Positions 1 to 7,539 of a stretch of DNA of 9,645 bases are shown here, one piece after another. The stretch's first letter is position 1, and each line of letters begins with the position of its first letter. Origin of the DNA: Paracoccaceae bacterium. GTDB taxonomy: Bacteria; Pseudomonadota; Alphaproteobacteria; Rhodobacterales; Rhodobacteraceae. Position numbers and translations under genes: made by a program. Where the stretch lies: positions 1 to 9,645 of the forward strand of contig JALQUQ010000085.1 in the NCBI GenBank assembly GCA_023263735.1, read 5' to 3'. A model generated the notes under the pieces. It was not told the DNA's origin, searched no databases, and saw nothing but the letters and a program-made list of their open reading frames with translations.

Positions 1-386
1 CGAATTGTGCCGATTTTGCCCAACGCATGGCCGCTGTTTCGCCCTTGGCCCCCTATCCCTATACGGCGCTAAGCCTTGTTTCCGCGACCTCGGAGGAACG
101 GGGAAAGGCGATCGAGCGGTCACATGCGTTGGCAGAGCATGAAGGGTGGCAGGCAAAGGTCCGTATCGTTCAGGCCCTGAAACCCGGAATGTCGGTTGAG
201 GAGATCGGGAAAGCCGATGTTCAAACGATCTTGGGGTCTTCTGAAATGTCGCGTTGGCTGGCTGGATATTATCTGGAAAACCTCGACTTGCGCCCGACAA
301 TCGTGGCATGGGTCGAAAGCGCGCCGGGGAACCTTCAAAGTCGGTTCCTGAGCAATGTTCGCAATCTAAGTGCGCAAAGCAATTGA
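1..386 (+). CDS. C-terminal part of an unrecognised protein (5' end outside window)
   Basis: An open frame runs from the window edge to a TGA at 384-386, giving 127 visible residues. The first ATG is at 27, but no Shine-Dalgarno sequence precedes it and the frame stays open upstream (residues NCADFAQR before the Met), so this is more likely the 3' end of a longer gene than a complete 119-residue one. The visible part is soluble and probably helical, with charged stretches such as EERGKAIERSHALAEHEG, a Trp/Tyr-rich segment (SRWLAGYYLENLDLRP) and no membrane segment or cysteines. I do not recognise the family. It ends 22 bases before the ATG of the phosphatase gene on the same strand, so the two are probably co-transcribed. 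Given the wzc-like gene downstream, a role in surface polysaccharide production is possible but is context-based inference only. Confidence 0.6.
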   Translation, partial: NCADFAQRMAAVSPLAPYPYTALSLVSATSEERGKAIERSHALAEHEGWQAKVRIVQALKPGMSVEEIGKADVQTILGSSEMSRWLAGYYLENLDLRPTIVAWVESAPGNLQSRFLSNVRNLSAQSN

Positions 387-408
387 CCTTGCCGGGACAA
401 ACGAACGC

Positions 409-1188
409 ATGAAGTCTCTCCTCCGCCTTTTTGGTGCGCCAAAAGTACGCCAGTCGGTGGATCTTGTGCCTTTGGCCCCGCTGGCGGATGAGGGGCAGGT
501 CGTCTGGGCCGTTGGCGATGTTCACGGATGCCTGTCGCTGTACCGCAAACTCGAAGCGGAAATTCTGGCGGATGCCCGCGCGCAGGAACGCAAGGTCACG
601 ATCGTTCTCTTGGGGGATGTTGTCGACAGGGGCCCTGCCTCGGCCGAGGTGCTGGATCTTTTGACCTCACGCCCGCCCGAGGGGCTGAAACGGATATGTC
701 TGCGTGGAAACCACGAAGATATGATGCTCCAGTTTCTTGAGACGCCCGATCCCGCGGCCGACTGGTTGCATTTCGGGGGGCGGGAAACGTTGATGTCCTA
801 TGGCGTGGATGGGATGGAGTTTTCCGCCATGCCCAAACGCAAACTGGAACAGTTCATTCGTGCCATCATTCCCGAACAACACATCCGATTCTTGCGTAGT
901 CTTCAGTTCGGTGCCGTCTATAAATCCTATGTTCTGGTCCATGCAGGTGTTGACCCGCAGTTCGGCCCCGAACTTCAGCCCAGCCAGACCCTGATGTGGG
1001 GGAATGCAGGCGAGGGCTTTGGGCCGGATGGTCCGGCGGTGGTGCATGGGCATGTGATCCAGCCTGCCCCCATCGTCACACCGCAGAGGGTTGCGATTGA
1101 CACGGGTGCCTATAAAACGGGCATTCTGACCGCCGCGCAGCTTTCAAGTGGCTATCCGCCGCGCATTCTCTCCGTCACCGACCATTAG
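409..1188 (+). CDS. PPP-type metallophosphatase (calcineurin-like; Ser/Thr phosphatase or nucleotide hydrolase)
   Basis: With the ATG at 409 the protein has 259 residues. It carries the full metal-binding set of PPP-family phosphatases: GDVHG at 36-40 (D37, H39), GDVVDRG at 69-75 (D70, D73, R74), GNHE at 100-103, the later histidine in VLVHAG (H178), and VVHGH at 211-215. Such enzymes hold two divalent metals and remove phosphate from phosphoproteins or cleave dinucleoside polyphosphates; sequence alone does not settle which. There is no signal peptide, so it should be cytoplasmic. A GTG at 370 would add 13 residues and overlap the previous gene by 17 bases, but it lacks a ribosome-binding site. 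The ATG has a modest GGGAC about 10 bases upstream and gives a more natural N-terminus. It lies 176 bases before the wzc-like kinase gene, so it may oppose that kinase (inference). The family call is firm; substrate unknown. Confidence 0.9.
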   Translation: MKSLLRLFGAPKVRQSVDLVPLAPLADEGQVVWAVGDVHGCLSLYRKLEAEILADARAQERKVTIVLLGDVVDRGPASAEVLDLLTSRPPEGLKRICLRGNHEDMMLQFLETPDPAADWLHFGGRETLMSYGVDGMEFSAMPKRKLEQFIRAIIPEQHIRFLRSLQFGAVYKSYVLVHAGVDPQFGPELQPSQTLMWGNAGEGFGPDGPAVVHGHVIQPAPIVTPQRVAIDTGAYKTGILTAAQLSSGYPPRILSVTDH

Positions 1189-1311
1189 TTTCTGGTCAAT
1201 TGCTTAGGATTTCACCAAAGGCAAAACAAAGTGATTGTTGCACTGCACGTCTCAAAGAGTATGTCATTCTTGAAAGCGAAAGTCGGATCGACCCCATTTT
1301 TTCGGATAGAT

Positions 1312-1340
1312 TTGACAACGGCGGTTAACGGCCGCGTAAC
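1312..1340 (+). promoter_or_regulatory. Candidate promoter with CtrA-like site upstream of the wzc-like gene
   Basis: The 176-base gap between the phosphatase and wzc-like genes is AT-richer than its surroundings. It contains a perfect TTGACA at 1312-1317; 17 bases later comes CGTAAC (1335-1340), only a 3/6 match to a -10 box. Overlapping it is TTAA (1325-1328), seven bases, then GTAAC (1336-1340). This is one base off the CtrA consensus TTAA-N7-TTAAC of Alphaproteobacteria. Both readings are pattern matches only. Confidence 0.35.
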
Positions 1341-1351
1341 TGCCGTCTTAG

Positions 1352-1367
1352 AAGGAAAGTAACTTTG
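1352..1367 (+). promoter_or_regulatory. Ribosome-binding site fixing a TTG start
   Basis: AAGGAA at 1352-1357 lies seven bases before TTG at 1365-1367. An in-frame TAA sits at 1326-1328, and no ATG or GTG occurs between it and the TTG. The first internal ATG would delete the first membrane helix. The TTG start is therefore well supported and may limit expression. Confidence 0.8.
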
Positions 1368-3566
1368 CAATCTAGCGAACTTGATATCCGCGACTTGATC
1401 GACATTTTCAATCGTCAGCGGCGGCTCATCATCCTAGCGGTGGCGATCACACTGTCGCTGGCGGTCGTCTATCTGGCCATGGCAACGCCGCTCTACCGTG
1501 CGACGGCCCTGATCTCGATTGATGCAGCAGGTCAAAACCTGTTGGACAATGGGGCCGAGGTGAGCCAGAGCGCCGTGCTGAACAGCCGCGTTGACGGTGA
1601 GGTGGAGATTCTGAAATCCGCCGCCCTTCAGTTGGCCGTCGCCGAATCTGCCAATTTGATCTCTGATCCCGAATTTGGCCCCTCTGTCGGGCTGAGCGAA
1701 AAGATCGGCACCGCTCTGGGGATCGGGAACCCGATTGATGCTGTGCGCAAGCTGCTGGGCTTGCCCGCGCGCGAGGCACCCTCGGGCGACGATTATGTCA
1801 AGCGGATCATCAACAAGCTGAGCGCGGCCGCAGATGTGCGCCGGCGTGGCCTGACCTATCTGATCTCGGTCACGATTGAATCGGAAAGCCCAGTCCGGGC
1901 CGCCGAAATCGCCAACAGCTATGTCGCGACCTATATCGATCGTCAGGTCCAGACGAAAACCGATGCGGCAATCGGGTCGCGCGATGTGCTGCGCCGTCAG
2001 ATTGATACGGCGCGTCAGGCCCTGACCGCGTCCGAAGACAAGTTGAACCGCTTTATCGATGATAACCTTGACCGGATCGAAAAGGATTCGGGTGATCCTG
2101 CCGTCGGTCGGATGCGTCGTCAGCTTGAAGCGTTGCGCACCGAGCGTACCGACACCATCGCCGCTTTGACGGCGGCAGAGCAGGCCCAAAACTCCGCCGA
2201 CTGGATGTCTGCCGCTTCGCGCCTTGGCGATGAGGCTCTGACCGAATTGGCCCGCCAGCGTGAGGCTCTTGAAAAAGGGCTGGCGCAGGCCTCTCAAGGA
2301 TCGACGCAAGCGATTGAACTGTCGGCAGCTTTGGCCCGGATCGACGAAGGCATGAGCGCCCGAGTCAGCGGCCTGCGCAACTCGATCGACACCGAATTGC
2401 AGACCATGTCGCAGAATGAATCCAACATTCGCGACCAATTGCGCCAGACCCTGACCCAATCCGAACTCTCGTCGGAACTGGTAACGGATCTGTTCAACCT
2501 TCAGCAATCGGCCTCTGCGGCGCGGAATCAATATCAGTTGTTGATCGATCGCGTGCAGAATTTCGAGGCTTTGGCCAATCTTCAGGTGGCCGATGCGCGC
2601 GTCGTGTCCGAGGCGCTGCCCCCGATCTCGGCCTCGTCGCCGCAAACGCGGTTGATCCTTGCCTTGGCTTTCGTCGCGGCGCTGGGGATCGGTCTGGGTC
2701 TGGCTTTGCTGAACGAATATTACGTTGGTGGGGTGACCTCTCCGGTTCAGTTGCGCAACATTTTGCAGGCGCCTGTCCCGACGGCCATTCCGGCAATGTC
2801 GGGCGAGAAAGAGACCACCATCGCGGATGAGGTGGTCAAGTCTCCGATGTCGCCCTATGCGGAAGGGTTCCGCAAACTCCGATCGGCCATCGACATCGGC
2901 ATTCGCCGCGCCGAAGAGGACAATCAGCCCGGAGTGGATCGGATCGCGGATCAAAAGGGGCAAGTCGTCCTGATTTGTTCGGCTCTTCCGGGCGAGGGCA
3001 AATCGACGTCGGCCATCGCACTTGCGCGGACCTATGCGCAGGCGGGCCAGCGGACCCTTTTGATCGACTGCGACTTGCGGCGCCCGTCCTTGGCGAATTA
3101 CGTGCACGTCGAAGGCTCGATTGGCCTGCTGCAATACCTGACCTCGACCGAAGACCCCGAAAATCTGGTGATCGAGCCCGTGGTCGATCCGCTGTCAAGC
3201 CTGCTGATCATTCCGGCGGGTGGCCGCTCGAACCAGCCGACGGACCAATTGGTCAACGGTGCCCGGTTCCGGTCGTTGGTCCGGGTGGCCCGCCAGTCGT
3301 TTGACGTGATCGTTCTTGATAGCCCGCCGATCCTGCCGGTCGTGGATACGCGGTATCTTGCCCCCCATGCCAATGCTGTGGTGCATGTCGTTCGGTTTGC
3401 CAACACCACCCAAGGCGAAGTGCGCGAAGCGACATCACAGCTGCAAGAGGTGCTGAGCAAGAACACGGTCTATCTGGGGCTTCTCAGCCGTCAGGTCGCG
3501 ACCAGCCGCAAGCGCGGCTATTACTCGGGCGATTACCACGGGTATTACGTCACGGACGAGCGCTGA
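1365..3566 (+). CDS. Wzc-like polysaccharide co-polymerase fused to bacterial tyrosine kinase
   Basis: This 733-residue inner-membrane protein has the PCP-2a layout. It starts with a short cytoplasmic N-terminus (LDIRDLIDIFNRQRR) and a first membrane helix at about 20-40, followed by a long periplasmic Wzz-type region rich in helical heptads (about 195-410). A second helix at about 429-449 precedes a proline-containing linker (P470, P472, P476) and a cytoplasmic BY-kinase domain. The kinase shows Walker A (SALPGEGKST, 539-548), Walker A' (TLLIDCDLRRP, 564-574) and Walker B (VIVLDSPP, 648-655). The C-terminal tail holds five tyrosines (Y719, Y720, Y724, Y727, Y728), the usual autophosphorylation cluster. 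The family controls assembly, chain length and export of capsule or exopolysaccharide together with an outer-membrane Wza-type channel and a Wzy polymerase, none visible here. The start is TTG, and a strong terminator follows. Names used for such genes include wzc and exoP; the exact orthologue is undetermined. Confidence 0.95.
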   Translation: MQSSELDIRDLIDIFNRQRRLIILAVAITLSLAVVYLAMATPLYRATALISIDAAGQNLLDNGAEVSQSAVLNSRVDGEVEILKSAALQLAVAESANLISDPEFGPSVGLSEKIGTALGIGNPIDAVRKLLGLPAREAPSGDDYVKRIINKLSAAADVRRRGLTYLISVTIESESPVRAAEIANSYVATYIDRQVQTKTDAAIGSRDVLRRQIDTARQALTASEDKLNRFIDDNLDRIEKDSGDPAVGRMRRQLEALRTERTDTIAALTAAEQAQNSADWMSAASRLGDEALTELARQREALEKGLAQASQGSTQAIELSAALARIDEGMSARVSGLRNSIDTELQTMSQNESNIRDQLRQTLTQSELSSELVTDLFNLQQSASAARNQYQLLIDRVQNFEALANLQVADARVVSEALPPISASSPQTRLILALAFVAALGIGLGLALLNEYYVGGVTSPVQLRNILQAPVPTAIPAMSGEKETTIADEVVKSPMSPYAEGFRKLRSAIDIGIRRAEEDNQPGVDRIADQKGQVVLICSALPGEGKSTSAIALARTYAQAGQRTLLIDCDLRRPSLANYVHVEGSIGLLQYLTSTEDPENLVIEPVVDPLSSLLIIPAGGRSNQPTDQLVNGARFRSLVRVARQSFDVIVLDSPPILPVVDTRYLAPHANAVVHVVRFANTTQGEVREATSQLQEVLSKNTVYLGLLSRQVATSRKRGYYSGDYHGYYVTDER

Positions 3567-3587
3567 CCTCGGCGCAAACAGATCAAG

Positions 3588-3614
3588 GGGCCGCCCACAA
3601 GGCGGCCCTTTTTT
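3588..3614 (+). terminator. Rho-independent terminator after the wzc-like gene
   Basis: A perfect 8-bp GC-only stem (GGGCCGCC 3588-3595 with GGCGGCCC 3601-3608, loop CACAA) is followed by six T (3609-3614). It lies 21 bases after the TGA. Read on the opposite strand the stem is not followed by a T-run, so it should act mainly on + transcripts, although it sits between convergent genes and may also slow transcription arriving from the - strand gene. Confidence 0.93.
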
Positions 3615-3617
3615 CAT

Positions 3618-4307
3618 TCAGGCAATTGTCAGGGTTACCGGAGCCAGACCTTGAATTTGCCCGCAGATCACGTCCCCCGCCACGACGGGCCCCACACCGG
3701 CGGGCGTGCCGGTAAAGATCAGGTCGCCCCGCCCCAGATGATACAGGCCCGACAAATGCGCGATGATCTCATCCACCTTCCAGACCATGTCGGACAGGCG
3801 CGCCTGTTGTTTGCGGGTGCCGTTTTGGTCCAGCGTGATCGCCTGATCGGCGATGGCCCCAAAATCCGCGGCCTTGGTCAGCGGCGCAAGGATCGCCGAA
3901 TGCTCGACATCCTTGCCCGTGTCCCAAGGGCGCTGTTTCGAACGCTCGGCCAATTGCAGATCGCGCCGCGTCATGTCTAAGCCGCAGCCATAGCCATAGA
4001 CCGCCGCTGCTGCCTGATCGCGGGTGGCGCGAAAGACATCCGCGCCCATGGCCACAACCAATTCCATCTCATAATGAAAATTCGTGGTGCCGGGGGGATA
4101 GGGAAAGACGCCCCCGGTCAGTTCGGCGGAATAAGGGCTCTTGGTGAAATAGAACGGGGCCTCGCGGTCCACCTCCAGCCCCATTTCGCGGGCGTGGTCT
4201 ACGTAATTGCGTCCAACGCAAAAAATCCGGCGAACCGGGTAAAGCGCGGCTTCCCCGATCACGGGGACGGCCTTTACCGGCTCGGGGGGGAACAGATACT
4301 GCACCAT
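3618..4307 (-). CDS. Fumarylacetoacetate hydrolase family protein (fumarylpyruvate hydrolase-like)
   Basis: The protein has 229 residues, the size of the short FAH-family enzymes (fumarylpyruvate hydrolase, acylpyruvase). These cleave a C-C bond in beta-diketo acids, typically fumarylpyruvate or acylpyruvates from aromatic breakdown, or act as oxaloacetate decarboxylases. Visible hallmarks are the substrate-binding start FCVGRNYVDHAREMG (29-43), metal ligands in HYEMELVVAMG (E80, E82) and in YGCGLDMTRRDLQ (D111), lysine K131 with following D133, and the closing LIFTGTPAGVGPV (196-208). The frame is open upstream to 4439, but the ATG at 4307 is chosen because AAGGAG precedes it by six bases and the N-terminus MVQYLFPPEP fits the family. 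The gene lies 88 bases after the end of polA on the same strand and may share its transcript. The true substrate cannot be read from the sequence. Confidence 0.92.
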   Translation of the reverse strand: MVQYLFPPEPVKAVPVIGEAALYPVRRIFCVGRNYVDHAREMGLEVDREAPFYFTKSPYSAELTGGVFPYPPGTTNFHYEMELVVAMGADVFRATRDQAAAAVYGYGCGLDMTRRDLQLAERSKQRPWDTGKDVEHSAILAPLTKAADFGAIADQAITLDQNGTRKQQARLSDMVWKVDEIIAHLSGLYHLGRGDLIFTGTPAGVGPVVAGDVICGQIQGLAPVTLTIA

Positions 4308-4313
4308 CTTCGG

Positions 4314-4319
4314 CTCCTT
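4314..4319 (-). promoter_or_regulatory. Ribosome-binding site deciding the FAH-family gene start
   Basis: On the minus strand AAGGAG is followed by six bases and then ATG (4307-4305). No comparable site precedes the longer in-frame start at 4439, which would also lie inside the 3' end of the repaired polA frame. Confidence 0.75.
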
Positions 4320-4359
4320 GATGTGGGCCCAGTCACCTGTGGGCAAAAGCGTTGCGGGC

Positions 4360-4382
4360 CGGGCCATCATCCAAGAGGCCCG
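4360..4382 (-). other. Stem-loop between polA and the FAH-family gene
   Basis: A perfect 6-bp stem, CGGGCC paired with GGCCCG around an 11-base loop, lies in the 88-base gap. It has no T-run directly after it, so it is not a classic terminator. It may be a processing or attenuation element, or chance in GC-rich DNA. Confidence 0.3.
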
Positions 4383-4395
4383 TGCCCCGTTTCCC

Positions 4396-7232
4396 TTAAT
4401 GCGCCTCGGCCCAATTAGCGCCGCGTCCGGCATCCACAACCAATGGCACGCGCAGCTGAACAGCCGGCATCGCCGCCCCCTCCATCACGTCCTTGGCCAC
4501 GCGGATCAGATCGTCCGCCTGATCTTCGGCACCTCGAACAGCAATTCGTCGTGCACCTGCAGCAGCATCCGCGCCGGCAGATGGGCAATCGCCCCCGGCA
4601 TCCGCACCATGGCGCGGCGGATCACATCGGCGGCGGTGCCTTGGATCGGGGCGTTGATCGCGGCCCGACGCGCAAAGCCCGCGCCCGGACCCTTGGCATT
4701 GATGTCGGGGGTGTGGATCTTGCGGCCAAACAGGGTTTGCACATAGCTGTGGGCCTGCGCGAATTTGACCGTGTCCGACATATATTCCTTGATGCCCGGG
4801 AACCGTTCGAAATACCGGTCGATAAAGCCCTGCGCCTCGGCCCGGGGTATCCGCAGGTTTCGCGCCAGACCAAAGCCGGAAATGCCATAGATGACGCCAA
4901 AGTTGATCGCCTTGGCCTGACGGCGGATCATCGGGTCCATGCCTTCGACCGGCACGCCAAACATCTCGCTGGCGGTCATCGCGTGAATGTCGATCCCATC
5001 CTTGAACGCCTGCACCAGCGCCGGAATTTCTGCGATATGGGCCAAGATGCGCAATTCAATCTGGCTGTAATCCAGCGAAATGATTTTCCGGCCCTTGGGC
5101 GCAACGAAAGCCTCGCGGATGCGCCTCCCTTCATCCGAGCGAACGGGAATGTTTTGCAGGTTTGGATCGGTCGAGGCCAGACGCCCAGTGTTGGCCCCCG
5201 CGATGGAATAAGACGTATGCACCCGGCCCGTTTCCGGGTTGATATGGCCCTGCAAGGCGTCGGTGTAGGTGGATTTCAGTTTCGACAACTGCCGCCAGTC
5301 CAACACCAACGCCGCAAGCTTTGCGGCATTGGGGTGGGTGTCTTCCATCGTGGTGATGTCCTCCAGCACATCCGCGCCGGTGGAATAGGCCCCCGTTTTC
5401 CCCTTGGTCCCGCCGGGAACTTCCATCCGGTCAAAGAGGATTTCGCCCAATTGCTTGGGGCTGCCCACGTTGAACGGTTCGCCCGCCACCTGACCGATCT
5501 CATCCTCCAGCCCCGCCATCTTTTGGGCAAAGGCATTCGACATGCGCGAAAGCGTGTCGCGGTCGACCTGAACCCCCGCCATTTCCATATGGGCCAGCAC
5601 GGTGACCAGAGGGCGCTCCAGCGTCTCATAAACGGTGGTCACCTTGGCGCGGTGCAACTGCGGTTTAAAGGCCTGCCACAGGCGCAGGGTGATATCGGCA
5701 TCCTCGGCCGCGTATTTCACCGCCTCATCGATCGAAACGCGATCAAAGGTGATCTGGCTTTTCCCCGATCCCAACAGCGATTTGATCGGAATCGGCACAT
5801 GCCCCAGATAGGTTTCCGACAGGCTGTCCATTCCGTGGTTATGCAAGCCAGCATGCATGGCATAAGACATCAGCATGGTGTCATCGATTGGCGCGATCTG
5901 CACCCCTTGGCGGGCAAAGATTTTCCAATCGTATTTGATGTTTTGGCCGATTTTCAGGATCGACGCGTCTTCCAGCACCGGTTTCAGGGCCGCGATCACC
6001 TGATCCAGCGGCAGTTGCCCCTCGGCCAGATCGTTAGACCCAAACAGATCGCCGCCGCCCTGACGGTGTTGCAGCGGAATATAGCAGGCGGTTCCCGCAT
6101 CGACGCAGAGCGAAATGCCCACCAGATCGGCCTGCATTTCGTCCAGACTGGTGGTTTCGGTATCCACCGCCACATGCCCCACCTCGCGGATACGGGCAAT
6201 CCAGCGCTCTAGCGCGGCCATATCGCGCACGCATTCATAGGTGTCATGCTGAAACGGCAGGCGGTCTGGGGCAGGGGCCGGGTCTTCATGCGCCGCATCG
6301 CCGCCGCCAAATCCACCGCCTTCGGGCACCGCCGGAGGGGCGACCTTAAGCCGCTCGGCCACGCGGCGGGTCAGGGTGCGGAACTCCATGTCTTGCAGAA
6401 AGCCCAGCAGTTTTTCCGCCTCGGGCTCGCGCACTTCCAGCGTATCCAGCCCGAAATCCAGCGGCACCTGCGCGTCCAAGGACACCAGCCGTTTGGAAAT
6501 GCGGATCAGCTCTGCGTTTTCAACCAAGGCCGCGCGCCGCTTGGGCTGTTTGATCTCCTCGGCGCGCGCCAACAGCGTTTCCAGATCGCCATATTCATTG
6601 ATCAAAAGCGCCGCCGTTTTCAGCCCGATCCCCGGCGCCCCCGGCACGTTGTCAACGGAATCGCCTGCCAGCGATTGCACATCGACCACGCGATCAGGCC
6701 CCACGCCGAATTTTTCGAACACCTCATCGACGCCGATCATCTTGTCTTTCATCGGGTCGCGCATTTTGACGCCGTTGCCGACCAGTTGCATCAGATCCTT
6801 GTCGGATGAGATGATCGTGCATTCGCCCCCCGCCTCAACCGCCTGCCGGGCCAAGGTCGCGATGATATCGTCGGCTTCGAATCCGGCGATTTCCAGACAG
6901 GCGACGTTGAACGCCCGCGTGGCATCGCGGGTCAGTGGAAATTGCGGGCGCAGGTCTTCGGGCGGCTCGGGGCGGTTGGCCTTGTACTTGTCATAGATCT
7001 CATTGCGAAAGGTTTTCGACGAATAGTCAAACACCACGGCGATATGGGTCGGAACCTCGCGGCCCTGTCTTGTGATCTCATTCCACAGGATATTGCAAAA
7101 GCCCGCCACCGCGCCCACGGGAAGGCCGTCGGATTTCCGGGTCAGCGGCGGAAGCGCATGATAAGCCCGGAAGATATAGGCTGAACCGTCGATCAGATGC
7201 AGATGGCAGCCCTTGCCGAATGCGGTTCCCAT
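4396..7232 (-). pseudogene. polA: DNA polymerase I with a C-terminal frameshift
   Basis: Three-domain Pol I, which fills repair gaps and removes RNA primers. The N-terminal 5' nuclease (about 1-290) shows LIDGSAYIFRAYHALPPL, GFEADDIIATLA, ISSDKDLM and the SLAGDSVDNVPGAPGIG loop. The 3'-5' exonuclease keeps all proofreading residues: D357 and E359 in DTET, N431 and D435, Y507 and D511. The polymerase has motif A (DYSQIELR, 721-728), motif B (R770, K774, F778, Y782) and motif C (H894, D895, E896). After V901-P902 the frame runs into KIRRTI and stops at TGA 4508-4506 (908 residues). The neighbouring frame continues as EDQADDLIRVAKDVMEG and ends GANWAEAH at TAA 4398-4396, the normal Pol I C-terminus. 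One missing base near 4526-4529 explains this; repaired length is about 945. The ATG at 7232 follows AGGGAGA at six bases. A sequencing or assembly error is as likely as a real mutation. Confidence 0.9.
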
Positions 7233-7442
7233 GCCAGTTCTCCCTGTCTTTCCTTGCTCCGTGTTTCTGACATGTTCCGGCGCGTGCTTCTACCCTTGGT
7301 CTGCGGTCCGGGGGCAAATCATTCGGGGTCGCGCGCTTTGCCGCTTGACGGAGGGGGCAACCTTCGCCATCGTCGCGCCATGCTGCACCCGATGATCCCC
7401 GTTTCGTTTTATTGGACCGACGCCATATAGGCGGCCGGGCAG

Positions 7443-7503
7443 CGTTTCACGACAAAGAAACACCCCCACAGGCCGCCCGCGCAGGGCAGGCCAAGGTGAA
7501 ACG
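7443..7503 (+). repeat. 8-base inverted repeat flanking a GC-rich core upstream of the GNAT gene
   Basis: CGTTTCAC at 7443-7450 and its exact reverse complement GTGAAACG at 7496-7503 are separated by 45 bases that themselves contain GCCC/GGGC pairing potential. It could be a pair of operator half-sites or a long leader stem. An 8-base match at this distance can also arise by chance. Confidence 0.35.
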
Positions 7504-7507
7504 GTAT

Positions 7508-7530
7508 CCCTCGCGGGCAAAACGCGAAGG
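7508..7530 (+). promoter_or_regulatory. Hairpin overlapping the GNAT ribosome-binding site
   Basis: CCCTCGCG (7508-7515) can pair with CGCGAAGG (7523-7530), seven of eight positions, with one C-A mismatch and the loop GGCAAAA. The right arm contains the start of AAGGAA (7527-7532), the Shine-Dalgarno sequence seven bases before the ATG at 7540. Folding would hide part of that site, which would allow translational control. The pairing is seen; the function is inferred. Confidence 0.4.
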
Positions 7531-7539
7531 AAACCGCCC

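Larger units (their letters stand above)
7233..7539. promoter_or_regulatory. Divergent intergenic region between polA and the GNAT gene
   Basis: This 307-base stretch must hold the promoters for polA (-) and the GNAT gene (+). I find no open frame in it with convincing coding character. No -35/-10 pair with good spacing stands out on either strand. Isolated matches include TTGACG at 7345-7350 (+) and a TATA-containing patch at 7424-7429. It does contain an inverted repeat and a ribosome-binding-site hairpin, listed separately. Confidence 0.45.

Noticed and set aside
667..1053. Minus-strand open frame within the phosphatase gene
   Set aside because: It lies opposite the conserved phosphatase motifs and resembles no protein family.
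1189..1364. Small RNA or riboswitch in the phosphatase-wzc gap
   Set aside because: I found no strong stem followed by a T-run and no riboswitch-like conserved core; only promoter-like signals are visible.
1434..3134. 566-codon open frame on the minus strand inside the wzc-like gene
   Set aside because: It is antisense to a gene with clear domains and has the Arg/Gln/His-rich composition typical of mirror frames in GC-rich coding DNA. It shows no recognisable motif and no supporting ribosome-binding site.
4308..4439. Longer N-terminus for the FAH-family protein (start at 4439)
   Set aside because: The extra 44 residues overlap the end of the repaired polA, lack a ribosome-binding site and do not fit the family, while ATG 4307 has AAGGAG at ideal spacing.
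4506..4540. Programmed -1 frameshifting in polA
   Set aside because: The sequence around CCG-AAG has no slippery heptamer, and I saw no obvious downstream pseudoknot. A simple one-base deletion or sequencing error is the more economical explanation.
4443..6212. 589-codon open frame on the plus strand inside polA
   Set aside because: It is antisense to conserved Pol I domains. Its His/Gln/Arg-rich sequence without domains is a by-product of the codon bias of polA.
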